Below the pieces are notes generated by a model, which had not been told where the DNA came from, searched no databases, and saw only the letters and a program-made list of their open reading frames with translations. Both the position numbers and the translations under genes were made by a program. Shown one piece after another: positions 43,939 to 52,482 of a stretch of 64,000 nt of DNA; the stretch's first letter is position 1; every line of letters begins with the position of its first letter. This stretch comes from Facklamia hominis CCUG 36813 (GTDB taxonomy: Bacteria; Bacillota; Bacilli; Lactobacillales; Aerococcaceae): positions 1,044,857 through 1,108,856 of the forward strand of contig NZ_JH932292.1 of assembly GCF_000301035.1 (NCBI RefSeq). The letters run 5' to 3'.

Positions 43939-43990
43939 AAACATCGGTTTCTGTCATAGGAGTTTCCACTATACAAAAACCGATGTTTTT
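43939..43990 (-). terminator. Hairpin, probable rlmN terminator cut off by the IS30 element
   Basis: Perfect 12-bp stem AAACATCGGTTT (43939-43950) with AAACCGATGTTT (43977-43988) and a 26-base loop; T-rich on both sides. mscL already has its own terminator, so on the minus strand this hairpin probably ended rlmN before the element inserted at 44007-45366. The 43790-43938 stretch holds nothing I recognise. Confidence 0.5.
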
Positions 43991-44051
43991 AATTAATTAA
44001 AATTTTGGCGGATTTTATAATCAACTTAGCCACCATAAAAAATAAAAAAGC

Positions 44052-44114
44052 CATGTAAATTCATGTTATATTTTAGCTACCACACAAAAAATATAAGGAG
44101 AATGAATTTACATG
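44052..44114 (+). repeat. Inverted repeat covering the transposase start codon
   Basis: CATGTAAATTCAT (44052-44064) is the exact reverse complement of ATGAATTTACATG (44102-44114), whose last three bases are the transposase ATG. A transcript reading in from outside would fold and hide the start codon. A transcript starting between the arms would not. Confidence 0.75.
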
Positions 44115-45206
44115 ACGCAAACACACTCTACCACATCTGATCGGAAATCAAAACACTTATCGTTCAAAGAACGGAGCCAAATTGAGCTTTTGAAAGAACA
44201 AGACCATTCTAATCGAGCCATTGCTCGCATACTCGGACGGTCGCCACAGACAATCCATAACGAAATTAAACGCGGTACCATTAAACAAATCCGACAACAA
44301 AAGCAAAACGGCAAGGTTTATAAATGGTACTATTCTAAGTATGTCGCTGAAGTCGGCCAAGAAAATTATGAGCATCAGCGTCAAAATTGTGGGCGCAAAC
44401 CTCTCTGGTCCTACTCAAGTGACTTTATCGATTGGGCCGATCAGCGGATGTTAGAAGATAAATGGTCGCCTGATGTCGTCGTCCACCGAGCCAAAGAAGT
44501 CCTTGATATCGACCCTCGACTCATTCCTTGTACCACCACCCTCTATTATTGGATTGATTGTCAGATTATGAAGACGCGAAATATTGATTTATTTGAAAAA
44601 CTTCGTCGTAATACCAAAGCGAGAGTACCGAAGACCCGCCCCCATAAGAAAGTCTTGGGAACTTCCATCGACGAGCGCCCTGAGGAAATCAATAAGCGGA
44701 ATACTTTTGGCCACTGGGAAATTGATACGGTCATTGGCAAGAAAGGTAAAGATGAACCCGTCTTGTTAACCTTAGCTGAACGATTCAGTCGATTTGAAGT
44801 CATTCTAAAGATAAAGAATAAGACTGCACAAGCGGTGGAGGTCGCCCTAAGAAAGTTACAAGGACTCGCAGGCGATCATTTATCGTTACTCTTCAAGAGT
44901 ATGACAGCTGATAATGGCTTAGAGTTTGCGACGTTAAGTCAAGCGGTGGCTGAACAAATAGCGGTCTACTTTGCCCATCCTTATGCTTCTTGGGAAAGAG
45001 GGACCAGTGAAAATCAACATGGATTCATTCGACGCTTCTTACCCAAAGAAACATCAATGAAAGATATAACAGAAGAGGATTGTCTCCGAATCCAACAATG
45101 GATGAACAACTATCCGCGCAAAATTTTAGACTATGAGACCCCTTATGAAGTCTTTGTACGCTGTTTACATAAAGAAAGACGATCTCTAGCACTCGTTCCG
45201 GCTTGA
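44112..45206 (+). CDS. IS30-family transposase
   Basis: 364 residues, intact. N-terminal HTH (HLSFKERSQIELLKEQDHSNRAIARILGRSPQTIHNEIKRG), a linker region, then the DDE integrase core. The core has Asp in GHWEIDTVIGKKGK, Asp in MTADNGLEFA, and Glu in WERGTSENQHGFIRRFLPK. Typical IS30 length. AAGGAG lies upstream, within the repeat arm. Intact catalytic residues and frame suggest an active copy. Confidence 0.95.
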   Translation: MTQTHSTTSDRKSKHLSFKERSQIELLKEQDHSNRAIARILGRSPQTIHNEIKRGTIKQIRQQKQNGKVYKWYYSKYVAEVGQENYEHQRQNCGRKPLWSYSSDFIDWADQRMLEDKWSPDVVVHRAKEVLDIDPRLIPCTTTLYYWIDCQIMKTRNIDLFEKLRRNTKARVPKTRPHKKVLGTSIDERPEEINKRNTFGHWEIDTVIGKKGKDEPVLLTLAERFSRFEVILKIKNKTAQAVEVALRKLQGLAGDHLSLLFKSMTADNGLEFATLSQAVAEQIAVYFAHPYASWERGTSENQHGFIRRFLPKETSMKDITEEDCLRIQQWMNNYPRKILDYETPYEVFVRCLHKERRSLALVPA

Positions 45207-45395
45207 CAACGAGCCTCCCTCTGCATGGTTTTCGTGTTAGGGGGTTGACTCAAAACCTGTGAGCCAAACTACCATGCCTCAGCTCATTGTCAAGCCGTCA
45301 CTAAAAGAGTGGAATAGCTTTAGATAGAACGTTAACCAGGTGGCTAACTTATACTTGAAATTTACGTAATTAAAATTTTCTATATCTAGTCAATA

Positions 45396-46469
45396 TTATC
45401 CACTAACCCGCTGACGACGTTTGCGCTCATATTGGCTTCGAAGTTGACCACAAGCAGCTTCGATCTCTGTCCCAAATTCTTTACGAACCACACAGTTAAT
45501 ATTGTTTTGCATCAAGATATCAAAAAATTGGGTGATTGCTTCCGGTTTAGATCGACGGTAGGGATTTTCAGGAACAGGATTATAAGGGATCAAGTTAACA
45601 TAGGCTAGCTTTCGCATCGGTTGCAAAAGATCAGCCAATTCTTGAGCATTGTCAGGACTGTCATTCACTCCATCAATCATAATATGTTCAAAAGTGACCC
45701 GTCGATTAGTCAAACGCGTATATTCATAAATGGCGTCAAAAAGTTCTTCCATAGGATACTTACGATTAATCCGCATCATGGAAGACCGCACATCATTATT
45801 CGATGCATGGAGTGATACAGCTAGGTTCACCTGTATACCCTCTCGCGCAAATTCACGAATTTTAGGTGCCAAACCGGAGGTCGATACCGTCATATGACGT
45901 GCCCCAATCGCTAAACCTTTATCATCATTTACGATTCGTATAAACCGCATCACATTCTCGTAATTGTCAAAAGGCTCTCCAATTCCCATAACGACAATAT
46001 GACTAACCTTCTCGCCTTCTCCTCGTTGATCTAAGTAACGTTGGATATACATAATCTGGGCGGTAATCTCACCCGTTGTTAAGTCTCTTTGCTTGGGTAA
46101 AAGACCCGACGCACAAAACTTACAACCGATATTACAGCCTAATTGAGTCGTTACACAAACAGATAGGCCATAATTATGGTACATCAAAACGGTTTCGATC
46201 ATCGAATCATCTTCTAACTGGAATAAAAACTTCGTTGTTTTATCTTCAGCTCGTTGCACCACTACCTCTTTGAGTGGGCTAAAAGTAAAATGTTCCTCCA
46301 TCCGCTGTCTAAGCGCATCTGATAAATTTGTCATCTCTTGGAAGGAAGAAACTCGTTTGCGATAAAGCCATTGCCAGACCTGATCGGCCCGAAATTTCTT
46401 TTCTCCCCACTCTAAAAATTGTGCTCCCAATTGTTCACGAGTTAACCCATAGATTGATTCCTTTTCCAC
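45396..46469 (-). CDS. rlmN: Dual-specificity 23S rRNA A2503 / tRNA A37 C2-methyltransferase
   Basis: Radical-SAM methyltransferase. 357 residues from GTG 46469, with GAAGGAG 8 bases before. ATG 46508 gives 370 residues but lacks a site. Cluster cysteines are in [15 protein letters not shown] (CxxxCxxC), with [12 protein letters not shown] after it. Catalytic cysteine pair: C-terminal EAACGQLR and NCVVRKEFG region. Modifies A2503 of 23S rRNA and A37 of some tRNAs. The IS30 element lies 30 bases downstream of its stop. Confidence 0.95.
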   Translation of the reverse strand: MEKESIYGLTREQLGAQFLEWGEKKFRADQVWQWLYRKRVSSFQEMTNLSDALRQRMEEHFTFSPLKEVVVQRAEDKTTKFLFQLEDDSMIETVLMYHNYGLSVCVTTQLGCNIGCKFCASGLLPKQRDLTTGEITAQIMYIQRYLDQRGEGEKVSHIVVMGIGEPFDNYENVMRFIRIVNDDKGLAIGARHMTVSTSGLAPKIREFAREGIQVNLAVSLHASNNDVRSSMMRINRKYPMEELFDAIYEYTRLTNRRVTFEHIMIDGVNDSPDNAQELADLLQPMRKLAYVNLIPYNPVPENPYRRSKPEAITQFFDILMQNNINCVVRKEFGTEIEAACGQLRSQYERKRRQRVSG

Positions 46470-46513
46470 CTTTTTATCTCCTTCTATTTTCTCCTCTAAA
46501 ATACCCATTCTTG

Positions 46514-47062
46514 CTATCTAAACGAACAATTCAAGTCATGGTCATTGATCACTCCAATTGCTTGAAGATAGGAATAAATAGTGACTGATCCGATATATTT
46601 AAAACCATACGTCTTCAAAACCCTGGTTACCTGATCACTCAAGTCAGACCATTTTGCCAGCGCCTCTCCAGATTGACGCTCGACCACTTGGCCTTGTGTA
46701 AAGGACCAAATAAAGTGATCAAAAGAACCATAATCCGCTTGCACTTGCAGGAAGGCCTGAGCATTTTTTATACTAGCTTCAATCTTACCTCGATGACGAA
46801 TAATCCCTCGATTCATTAATAAAGACGCTACTTTATCTGATTGATAGTGGGCAATCACCCGATAATCAAAACCATCAAATGCCTTTTCAAACTCAGCTTC
46901 TTTCGATAAAACCAACTGCCAAGATAAGCCTGTATGAAAAGTCTCCATTAGCAAATATTTGAACAAATAGCGATCTCGATGCTCTGGCTTACCCCAAACT
47001 TGATCATGATAAGATATGTAATACGCCGGTTTACCTTGAACCCATTCGCATCGTTGACTCAC
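46514..47062 (-). CDS. tag: DNA-3-methyladenine glycosylase I
   Basis: 182 residues from GTG 47062 (AGGTGG 7 bases upstream); ATG 47068 is almost on top of the site. Removes 3-methyladenine from DNA. Landmarks: N-terminal RCEWV and [31 protein letters not shown] (catalytic Glu in METF), and the zinc ligand cysteine/histidines in NDHDLNCSF near the end. 45 bases upstream of rlmN. Confidence 0.94.
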   Translation of the reverse strand: MSQRCEWVQGKPAYYISYHDQVWGKPEHRDRYLFKYLLMETFHTGLSWQLVLSKEAEFEKAFDGFDYRVIAHYQSDKVASLLMNRGIIRHRGKIEASIKNAQAFLQVQADYGSFDHFIWSFTQGQVVERQSGEALAKWSDLSDQVTRVLKTYGFKYIGSVTIYSYLQAIGVINDHDLNCSFR

Positions 47063-47083
47063 AATCATTCCACCTTTACATCC

Positions 47084-47953
47084 TCAATCTAATTCATGAT
47101 AGGCCGCATAAACCCTTCGCTTATCCACTTGATATTGGTTTGCAACTTCTTTAATAGCTGCTTTAGCAGATAAATCTTTTTCTACCATTAATGCTTGAAC
47201 CTTCATTTTATAATCTTCTGAGCCAAGTTCTTCCGCTTGGCAAATTCGCTCCTCTTCTAAGTGGACCATCAAGACTATTTCACCTTTAATGGTCTGATCA
47301 GCAACATAGGCTTGAACTTCACTAAGACTCCCTCTTAAATATTCCTCAAACTGCTTAGTGAGTTCCCGTCCAATGACAATCGCCGTATCTGATGACCACT
47401 GACTGGCCATTATTTTTAGTGTCGTCTTAAGCCGATAGGGAGATTCATAAAAAATCAAACTCTGCTTCTTTCCCCTAAGATCCTGCAACAATTGAAGTTG
47501 ATCCGACTTTTTGCGTGGGAAAAAACCATAATAAGTGAACTGATTAGCAGGTAAACCGGATGCCACTAAAGCGGTTAAGGCCGCATTAGCCCCTGGCAGC
47601 GCAATCACCTGAAGCCCTTGTTCTAATAAAGCTTGTACCAAGGGATGGCCGGGGTCATTAATCAAAGGCATGCCAGCATCAGAAATCAAGGCCAAGGTTT
47701 GACCCGATTTAATTTGTTCGACATAGGCAGCGACTTTTTCTTGACTAGAATGTTCATGAAAGGATTGGACAGGCGTTTCTATCTGATAGTAGGACAACAA
47801 ATAGTGACTGTGCCTTGTATCCTCAGCTAGAATCAAATCGACCTCTTTAAGAACTTCCACCGCTCGGTAGGTCATATCCTTGAGATTCCCAATCGGTGTC
47901 GGCACTAAATAAAGGCATGAATGTTGATTCTGAAAACTCTTTTGAACCTGCAT
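47084..47953 (-). CDS. rsmI: 16S rRNA (cytidine1402-2'-O)-methyltransferase
   Basis: 289 residues. Tetrapyrrole-methylase fold: LYLVPTPIGNLKDMTYRAVEVLKEVDLILAEDTRHS, SFHEHSSQEK, LISDAGMPLINDPGHPLV, and GALTALVASGLP-type ALPGANAALTALVASGLPANQF. RsmI-specific KRRVY C-terminal part. SAM-dependent modification of the ribosomal P site. GGAGGAG before ATG. Sits in the conserved yabA-yabB-yazA-rsmI order of Firmicutes. Confidence 0.96.
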   Translation of the reverse strand: MQVQKSFQNQHSCLYLVPTPIGNLKDMTYRAVEVLKEVDLILAEDTRHSHYLLSYYQIETPVQSFHEHSSQEKVAAYVEQIKSGQTLALISDAGMPLINDPGHPLVQALLEQGLQVIALPGANAALTALVASGLPANQFTYYGFFPRKKSDQLQLLQDLRGKKQSLIFYESPYRLKTTLKIMASQWSSDTAIVIGRELTKQFEEYLRGSLSEVQAYVADQTIKGEIVLMVHLEEERICQAEELGSEDYKMKVQALMVEKDLSAKAAIKEVANQYQVDKRRVYAAYHELD

Positions 47954-47970
47954 ACAACTCCTCCTTTCAT

Positions 47971-48312
47971 TTACGCTTGGTCATCAGCTTTTTCTAGAGA
48001 GAAATCTCGCATCACATAGGACGGATCCCCCAAATTAGCCAGACCTTGTTCTTTTAAATAGCGTTCTTTCTGCGGCCTCGTCAATTGCTTAAAATGATAC
48101 TCTGCTGACATAGCCAAAGACTTGCTAGGCCATTTTTCACAATAGATTAAGCGCACAGGGCGCCTTGTAGAAGGGCGAGTATACTTAGCACCCTTACCCT
48201 GATTATGGCAGGCAATGCGTTGGGCTAAATTTACCGTGTAGCCTCCATAAAGGGTTTGATCACTGCAGTAAAGCACATAAAAATAAAAACCATCTTCACT
48301 CAATCTATCCAT
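47971..48312 (-). CDS. GIY-YIG nuclease-domain protein (YazA/UPF0213)
   Basis: 113 residues. GIY-YIG motif as [36 protein letters not shown], with the conserved Arg and the later Glu ([11 protein letters not shown]). Single-domain UPF0213 members are widespread and functionally undefined; some act on nucleic acids. Overlaps the preceding methyltransferase gene by 8 bases. Confidence 0.92.
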   Translation of the reverse strand: MDRLSEDGFYFYVLYCSDQTLYGGYTVNLAQRIACHNQGKGAKYTRPSTRRPVRLIYCEKWPSKSLAMSAEYHFKQLTRPQKERYLKEQGLANLGDPSYVMRDFSLEKADDQA

Positions 48313-49081
48313 AATAGATCCGCTCCATCTGTGGGCTATAGCTGTTATCTAGTTGGTGGACTATGATCGGTGGCTCTACCTTTATCCCTTGGCGCCCACC
48401 GCGATAAATCGCCTCAACAAGTACCCCATTCGCTCGTTGGTCTGGCTTCGGATATATAAATTTTAAACGGTTCACAGCAAAATGATGCACTAACAAAGCT
48501 TCTAGTAAATCATCCAATCGATTTGGACGATAAACGATTACTAGTTTCCCTTTATCTTTCAGAAGAAGTGCTGCCTTTTCTACCCATTCCTCTAAGGTCA
48601 ACTGAATCTCATGTCGGGCAATCGCATGACAGTTATTTTTATGAAGGCGGTGAGAAGAATCCAACTTAAAGTAGGGCGGGTTACAGGTGATCAGGTCAAA
48701 TTCCTTGATCGGTTTCATTAATTGACGAATATCTCCCGTTATGATTTGAATTTGTTCATCCAATCCATTTAATTGAACTGATCGTCTTGCCATTTCTGCG
48801 ATAGGCACTTGAATCTCAATGGCCTTAATCTCCGCTTGAGTCTTAGCCGAAAGCAGTAAGGGAATAATGCCGCCCCCACTACAAAAGTCCATAATTCGAT
48901 GAATCCTCTTATTCAAAGGAGCAAAATCAGCTAAAAGCACAGCATCCATTGAAAAAGGAAAATAATCAGGGTTTTGAATGATATAGCGCTGTTCCCTTAA
49001 AATATAATCAACCCGCTCATTCCCACGAACCAATGCAGCTTGTTCTGGGGATAAAGCAGGCATCAAAGTACTACTTGTCAT
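48305..49081 (-). CDS. tRNA1(Val) (adenine37-N6)-methyltransferase-like (YabB)
   Basis: 258 residues. SAM-dependent Rossmann methyltransferase: motif [19 protein letters not shown], and the N6-adenine catalytic motif [22 protein letters not shown] is the TrmN6 N-terminal segment. The start codon lies within the last codons of yabA (overlap 49071-49081) with AGGAG upstream. Substrate by analogy with E. coli TrmN6; unproven in this lineage. Confidence 0.88.
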   Translation of the reverse strand: MTSSTLMPALSPEQAALVRGNERVDYILREQRYIIQNPDYFPFSMDAVLLADFAPLNKRIHRIMDFCSGGGIIPLLLSAKTQAEIKAIEIQVPIAEMARRSVQLNGLDEQIQIITGDIRQLMKPIKEFDLITCNPPYFKLDSSHRLHKNNCHAIARHEIQLTLEEWVEKAALLLKDKGKLVIVYRPNRLDDLLEALLVHHFAVNRLKFIYPKPDQRANGVLVEAIYRGGRQGIKVEPPIIVHQLDNSYSPQMERIYYG

Positions 49082-49463
49082 TTTGCTGATCTCCTAAAGA
49101 ATCTAGAATATCTTGGCAAAAAATACACTCCTCACGCAAATCACGTTTCTTACCAAAATAATGATGACAAATATGAACCCCTTCATCATAAAATGTCTGA
49201 AGACGTTGACGACCCGAGGGAGCTCTTGATGGGCTCAGCGGATCGCTTTCTTGAATCTGATCTTGCGATTCATAAGTATCTTCTCCCGTCAAAACTTGAG
49301 ATAAGGTCATCTGCTCGACAGCGTCATATTGTTGCATCCGAAGCCGGTTATTCTCTAATGTCAACCGATTAACCTCTTGCTTCAATTCAAATACCGTTTG
49401 GTTTACTGCTTTCATTTGATCTTCCATTTTTTGAACCAGCATTTCCAGAGATTGATTTGACAT
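49071..49463 (-). CDS. yabA: Replication initiation control protein YabA
   Basis: 130 residues from ATG 49463 (GGAGG 7 bases upstream; TTG 49469 alternative). N-terminal leucine-zipper-like coiled coil at residues 1-50 (LVQKMEDQMKAVNQTVFELKQEVNRLTLENNRL), linker, and C-terminal zinc-binding domain (ICHHYFGKKRDLREECIFCQDIL). Tetramer bridging DnaA and the DnaN clamp, limiting re-initiation. Follows holB, as in Bacillus. Confidence 0.95.
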   Translation of the reverse strand: MSNQSLEMLVQKMEDQMKAVNQTVFELKQEVNRLTLENNRLRMQQYDAVEQMTLSQVLTGEDTYESQDQIQESDPLSPSRAPSGRQRLQTFYDEGVHICHHYFGKKRDLREECIFCQDILDSLGDQQNDK

Positions 49464-49478
49464 TGGCAACCCTCCTTT

Positions 49479-50450
49479 TTATGACTTCTTTATCTGATTA
49501 TCTAGTGCTAATTGCTCATAGGCTAACTGCGGCGTCACATTGGCCATTAAAAACTCTTTACATTTTAACAGAGATTGTTCAAAGTCAAAAACTTTTTTTT
49601 CATCAATTTGCTTAAATTCTTCCCATCGACTTTGAAAATGGCCTTTCAAATAGTCTGTCTTATCAAGATAGGCATCCAATAACAAAGCGCCAGCTACCGC
49701 CATCAAGTAATCCACACCACAAACTGCAAACTTAAAATTCAAAAACTCCTTCAACCCTTGCTGAACCCAAACAAAGGCTCGAGGCTTACCTGCTAATAAA
49801 TAAGCCAAAAATTGATCTAAAGCTTGAATATATCGACTAAATGTCTCCTCCTGGTAATCTGCTAGCAATAGATGACGATTAGCCGCCGAAAAGCAAGTCA
49901 TTAATACAGCGTGTTCCTTAGAAAGCCCTTGAGATACCATTTGTTGAACAATCTCTTCCATTGAGATAGGATCCACTCTAAGCTCTTGAGTTCTGGATCG
50001 AATGGTTGGCAATAATTCATCGGACTGATTTGCCAACAAAAAGAGGTACACGTTCTCTCCTGGCTCTTCTAAAAAAAGTAAAAGTGCATTCGCAGCCGAG
50101 GTGGAAAGCAAATCCGCTTGTTCAATACTAGCGATTTTAAAATTGGCCTCCATTGGACTCGTTGTCAACCAATGCTTAAGCTGTCTTATTTGTTCTACTT
50201 TAATGGACCTTCCATCTGGTTTAACCACATAATGATCCACAAATTGCCCACGTTTAACCTTTTGGCAGATTGAACACGACAAACAGGCTTGTCCGGATTC
50301 ATCTTTATTGGGACAAGCCAGATCTTGAATAATTGCCTGAGTTAATTTAGCCTTCGTCTGATGCCCTTCACCTGTCAAAAGATAAGCATGAGATAAATGA
50401 TTCTGGTTAATTAACCCTCGAAAATACTGCTTAGCTAATGCTAATTTCAT
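49479..50450 (-). CDS. holB: DNA polymerase III delta' subunit
   Basis: 323 residues. Clamp-loader subunit. Zinc cysteines Cys46, Cys56, Cys59, Cys62. Sensor segment QADLLSTSAANALLLFLEEPGENVYLFLL. LPTIRSRTQELRV is the SRC-like motif (here SRT). The family does not use Walker A, and HAYLLTGEGHQTKA shows a degenerate P-loop. Between darA and yabA in the conserved tmk-darA-holB-yabA order. Confidence 0.95.
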   Translation of the reverse strand: MKLALAKQYFRGLINQNHLSHAYLLTGEGHQTKAKLTQAIIQDLACPNKDESGQACLSCSICQKVKRGQFVDHYVVKPDGRSIKVEQIRQLKHWLTTSPMEANFKIASIEQADLLSTSAANALLLFLEEPGENVYLFLLANQSDELLPTIRSRTQELRVDPISMEEIVQQMVSQGLSKEHAVLMTCFSAANRHLLLADYQEETFSRYIQALDQFLAYLLAGKPRAFVWVQQGLKEFLNFKFAVCGVDYLMAVAGALLLDAYLDKTDYLKGHFQSRWEEFKQIDEKKVFDFEQSLLKCKEFLMANVTPQLAYEQLALDNQIKKS

Positions 50451-50476
50451 ATAGAATCCAACCTTTTAAGGCTTGA

Positions 50477-50806
50477 TTAAAAATGATGGAAAGAATCAAT
50501 TGGAAGCACAAAAACAATTGCTCCACCAACATCTACCTTGAGTGGATAGGTATTAGTTACTTCTAAGTTCATATCTAGATGAATTGGCGACGAAACAAAT
50601 TGCTCACGAGATTGACAAGATTGCTTAATAATCTCCAAAACCTCATCGATACGTTCATCCTCAATCCCAATCAAGAAAGTTGTATTACCTGATCTCAAAA
50701 AACCACCCGTAGATGATAATTTAGTGGCGCGAATATTGTTCTCTAGAAAAGCTTTTCCTAAAATCTGTTGGTCTTGATCTTGCACAATGGCTACTAATAA
50801 TTTCAT
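50477..50806 (-). CDS. darA: Cyclic-di-AMP receptor PII-like protein
   Basis: 109 residues, the typical length. PII-like trimer (YaaQ/PstA/DarA). The c-di-AMP pocket residues lie in RATKLSSTGGFLRSGNTTFLIGIEDERI and the C-terminal VGGAIVFVLPIDSFHHF. Links c-di-AMP to unknown outputs. Start overlaps the tmk stop by 4 bases (50803-50806). Confidence 0.96.
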   Translation of the reverse strand: MKLLVAIVQDQDQQILGKAFLENNIRATKLSSTGGFLRSGNTTFLIGIEDERIDEVLEIIKQSCQSREQFVSSPIHLDMNLEVTNTYPLKVDVGGAIVFVLPIDSFHHF

Positions 50807-51456
50807 ATTTGTTCCTCCTTATTACTGATAACTCCCTGCTGACACAAAATACGATAACATTTTTGACTAATCGCCTCAACGCTCTCTTGACCATCAAGAA
50901 CCACGATTCTTGGCCAATTCTTGGCTAAGTCTAGGTATGTTTGACGAACTCGTTGATGAAATTCCAAGGCCTCACGGTCTAAGCGGTCAAATTGCCGCTT
51001 TCCTCTTGCTTGATAGATTCGCTCCAAACCCACTTCTGCAGGTACATCAATCAAAATGGTCAAGTCAGGCAGATGATCCTCAATCGCGAACTGATTTATC
51101 TGCCAAACTTTATCAATTCCTATTCCACGCGCCATCCCTTGATAGGCTAGAGATGACATTACAAAGCGATCACTCACAACTAGCTTCCCTTGCTCCAAAT
51201 TAGGTAAAATCGTCTCAACTAAATGTTGACGACGACTAGCCGCTAATAATAAAGCCTCCGCCCGATAATCCATGGCTGTGTTCTCTACCGCCAAAAGGAC
51301 TTGGCGAATCTGCTCAGCAATTGGAGATCCTCCTGGTTCTCGCGTATAGGCCACTGGGATCGAACTTTCAGCGAGTTTTTCTTTTAACTGATTTATAATC
51401 GATGTCTTTCCCGAACCATCCGGCCCTTCAAACGCTACAAAAAAACCCTTAGTCAC
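50803..51456 (-). CDS. tmk: Thymidylate kinase
   Basis: 217 residues from GTG 51456, with AGGAG 8 bases upstream (TTG 51459 and GTG 51465 are less likely). Walker A FEGPDGSGKTS, DR(Y/F) motif in VVSDRFVMSSLAYQG, and the LID region near RGKRQFDRLD. Phosphorylates dTMP to dTDP. Together with darA and holB it forms one operon. Confidence 0.96.
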   Translation of the reverse strand: MTKGFFVAFEGPDGSGKTSIINQLKEKLAESSIPVAYTREPGGSPIAEQIRQVLLAVENTAMDYRAEALLLAASRRQHLVETILPNLEQGKLVVSDRFVMSSLAYQGMARGIGIDKVWQINQFAIEDHLPDLTILIDVPAEVGLERIYQARGKRQFDRLDREALEFHQRVRQTYLDLAKNWPRIVVLDGQESVEAISQKCYRILCQQGVISNKEEQI

Positions 51457-51467
51457 CAAATCCACTC

Positions 51468-52064
51468 CTATAATTCTCGTCGACCTTCAATCGCTCGATA
51501 TAAGGTCATCTCGTCGGCATATTCAATATCTGAACCTACGGCTAATCCATGTGCAAGACGGGTCACTTTAATTCCCGAAGGCTTAATCAAGCGGGATAAA
51601 TACATGGCGGTTGCTTCCCCTTCAGCAGTCGCATTAGTAGCAACAATTACTTCTTTAACACGTTCATCCTGTAGGCGTTTAATTAAGGAAGCAATGTTCA
51701 ACTCCTCTGGGCCCAGCCCTTCCATAGGTGAAAGCACCCCTTGCAGGACATGGTATAACCCATGATATTCTTGCATTCGTTCCATCGACATCACGTCACG
51801 CGTATCTTCAACAACTAATATGGTCGAATGATCTCGCGTTTCGTCTTGACAGATTCCGCAAGGATTTTGATCGGTAATGACGCCACAGATATCACAATAA
51901 GATAGATCTCGCTTCACATTAATCAAAGATTGGGCAAAAAACGATACATCTGCTTCAGGCATTTCTAAAATATAAAAGGCTAGCCGCGCTGCAGTTTTAG
52001 CACCAATCCCCGGCAATTTAGTAAAGCTATTGATTAACTTTGCAATCGGTTGTGGGTAATCCAT
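51468..52064 (-). CDS. recR: Recombination protein RecR
   Basis: 198 residues from ATG 52064 (AGGGAG 7 bases upstream). N-terminal HhH ([19 protein letters not shown]), C4 zinc finger (Cys57, Cys60, Cys69, Cys72), Toprim domain ([34 protein letters not shown]). Works with RecF/RecO to load RecA on gapped DNA. In the conserved dnaX-ybaB-recR order. Confidence 0.97.
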   Translation of the reverse strand: MDYPQPIAKLINSFTKLPGIGAKTAARLAFYILEMPEADVSFFAQSLINVKRDLSYCDICGVITDQNPCGICQDETRDHSTILVVEDTRDVMSMERMQEYHGLYHVLQGVLSPMEGLGPEELNIASLIKRLQDERVKEVIVATNATAEGEATAMYLSRLIKPSGIKVTRLAHGLAVGSDIEYADEMTLYRAIEGRREL

Positions 52065-52086
52065 GGTCAAGCTCCCTCCTCATCGC

Positions 52087-52392
52087 TTAGAAAGGTAAGT
52101 TTAATCCTTGGGTAAACCGTCCCATCTTTTCTTCCGTCGCCTGATCAACCTTCACAAAGGCTTCATTAAGTGTCGCAATCAAAATATCTTCCAACATGGC
52201 CGGATCCTCCGGATCTACCAATTCAGGTTGAATTTCTAAACGTAAGACTTGTTTCTTCCCATTCACAGTAACCTCAACCAAATGATTATGATCACTGGCA
52301 GTGAATTCACTCGCTTCCAAATCAGCTTGAGCCTTTTGCATGTCTTTTTGCATTTTTTGCACTTGTTTCATCATATTATTCATGTTTACCAT
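52087..52392 (-). CDS. YbaB/EbfC nucleoid-associated protein
   Basis: 101 residues. NNMMKQVQKMQKDMQKAQADLEASEF helix, then VEVTVNGKKQVLRLEI and DILIATLNEAFVKVDQ. Dimeric DNA-binding protein of tweezer shape. Strong AAAGGAG site. Between dnaX and recR. Confidence 0.95.
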   Translation of the reverse strand: MVNMNNMMKQVQKMQKDMQKAQADLEASEFTASDHNHLVEVTVNGKKQVLRLEIQPELVDPEDPAMLEDILIATLNEAFVKVDQATEEKMGRFTQGLNLPF

Positions 52393-52482
52393 ATGAAAAC
52401 TCCTTTAGATTCTGATTAATGTCACTGTGCTTACTCTCATTATATAATAGATTTCCTCTAAAAACTATGATTTATCCCCAGA

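Larger units (their letters stand above)
44007..45366 (+). mobile_element. IS30-family insertion sequence
   Basis: The left end (44007-44034) and the reverse complement of the right end (45339-45366) are both 28 bp and match at 17 positions, including an identical inner TTAGCCACC. The element is flanked by an exact 13-bp direct repeat, TAATTAAAATTTT (43994-44006 and 45367-45379), probably the target duplication. It carries one intact transposase gene and about 160 bases of non-coding DNA at the right end. Ends are inferred from symmetry. Confidence 0.8.

Noticed and set aside
43715-43969. 84-residue minus-strand frame between mscL and the IS element
   Set aside because: It runs through the mscL terminator and the 43939 hairpin, has no ribosome site, and shows no family I recognise. 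It may contain a remnant, but I cannot support it.
44007-45366. Composite transposon or larger mobile island
   Set aside because: Only one IS copy is present and the flanks are core genes (mscL, rlmN) with an exact short direct repeat, so a simple insertion is enough.
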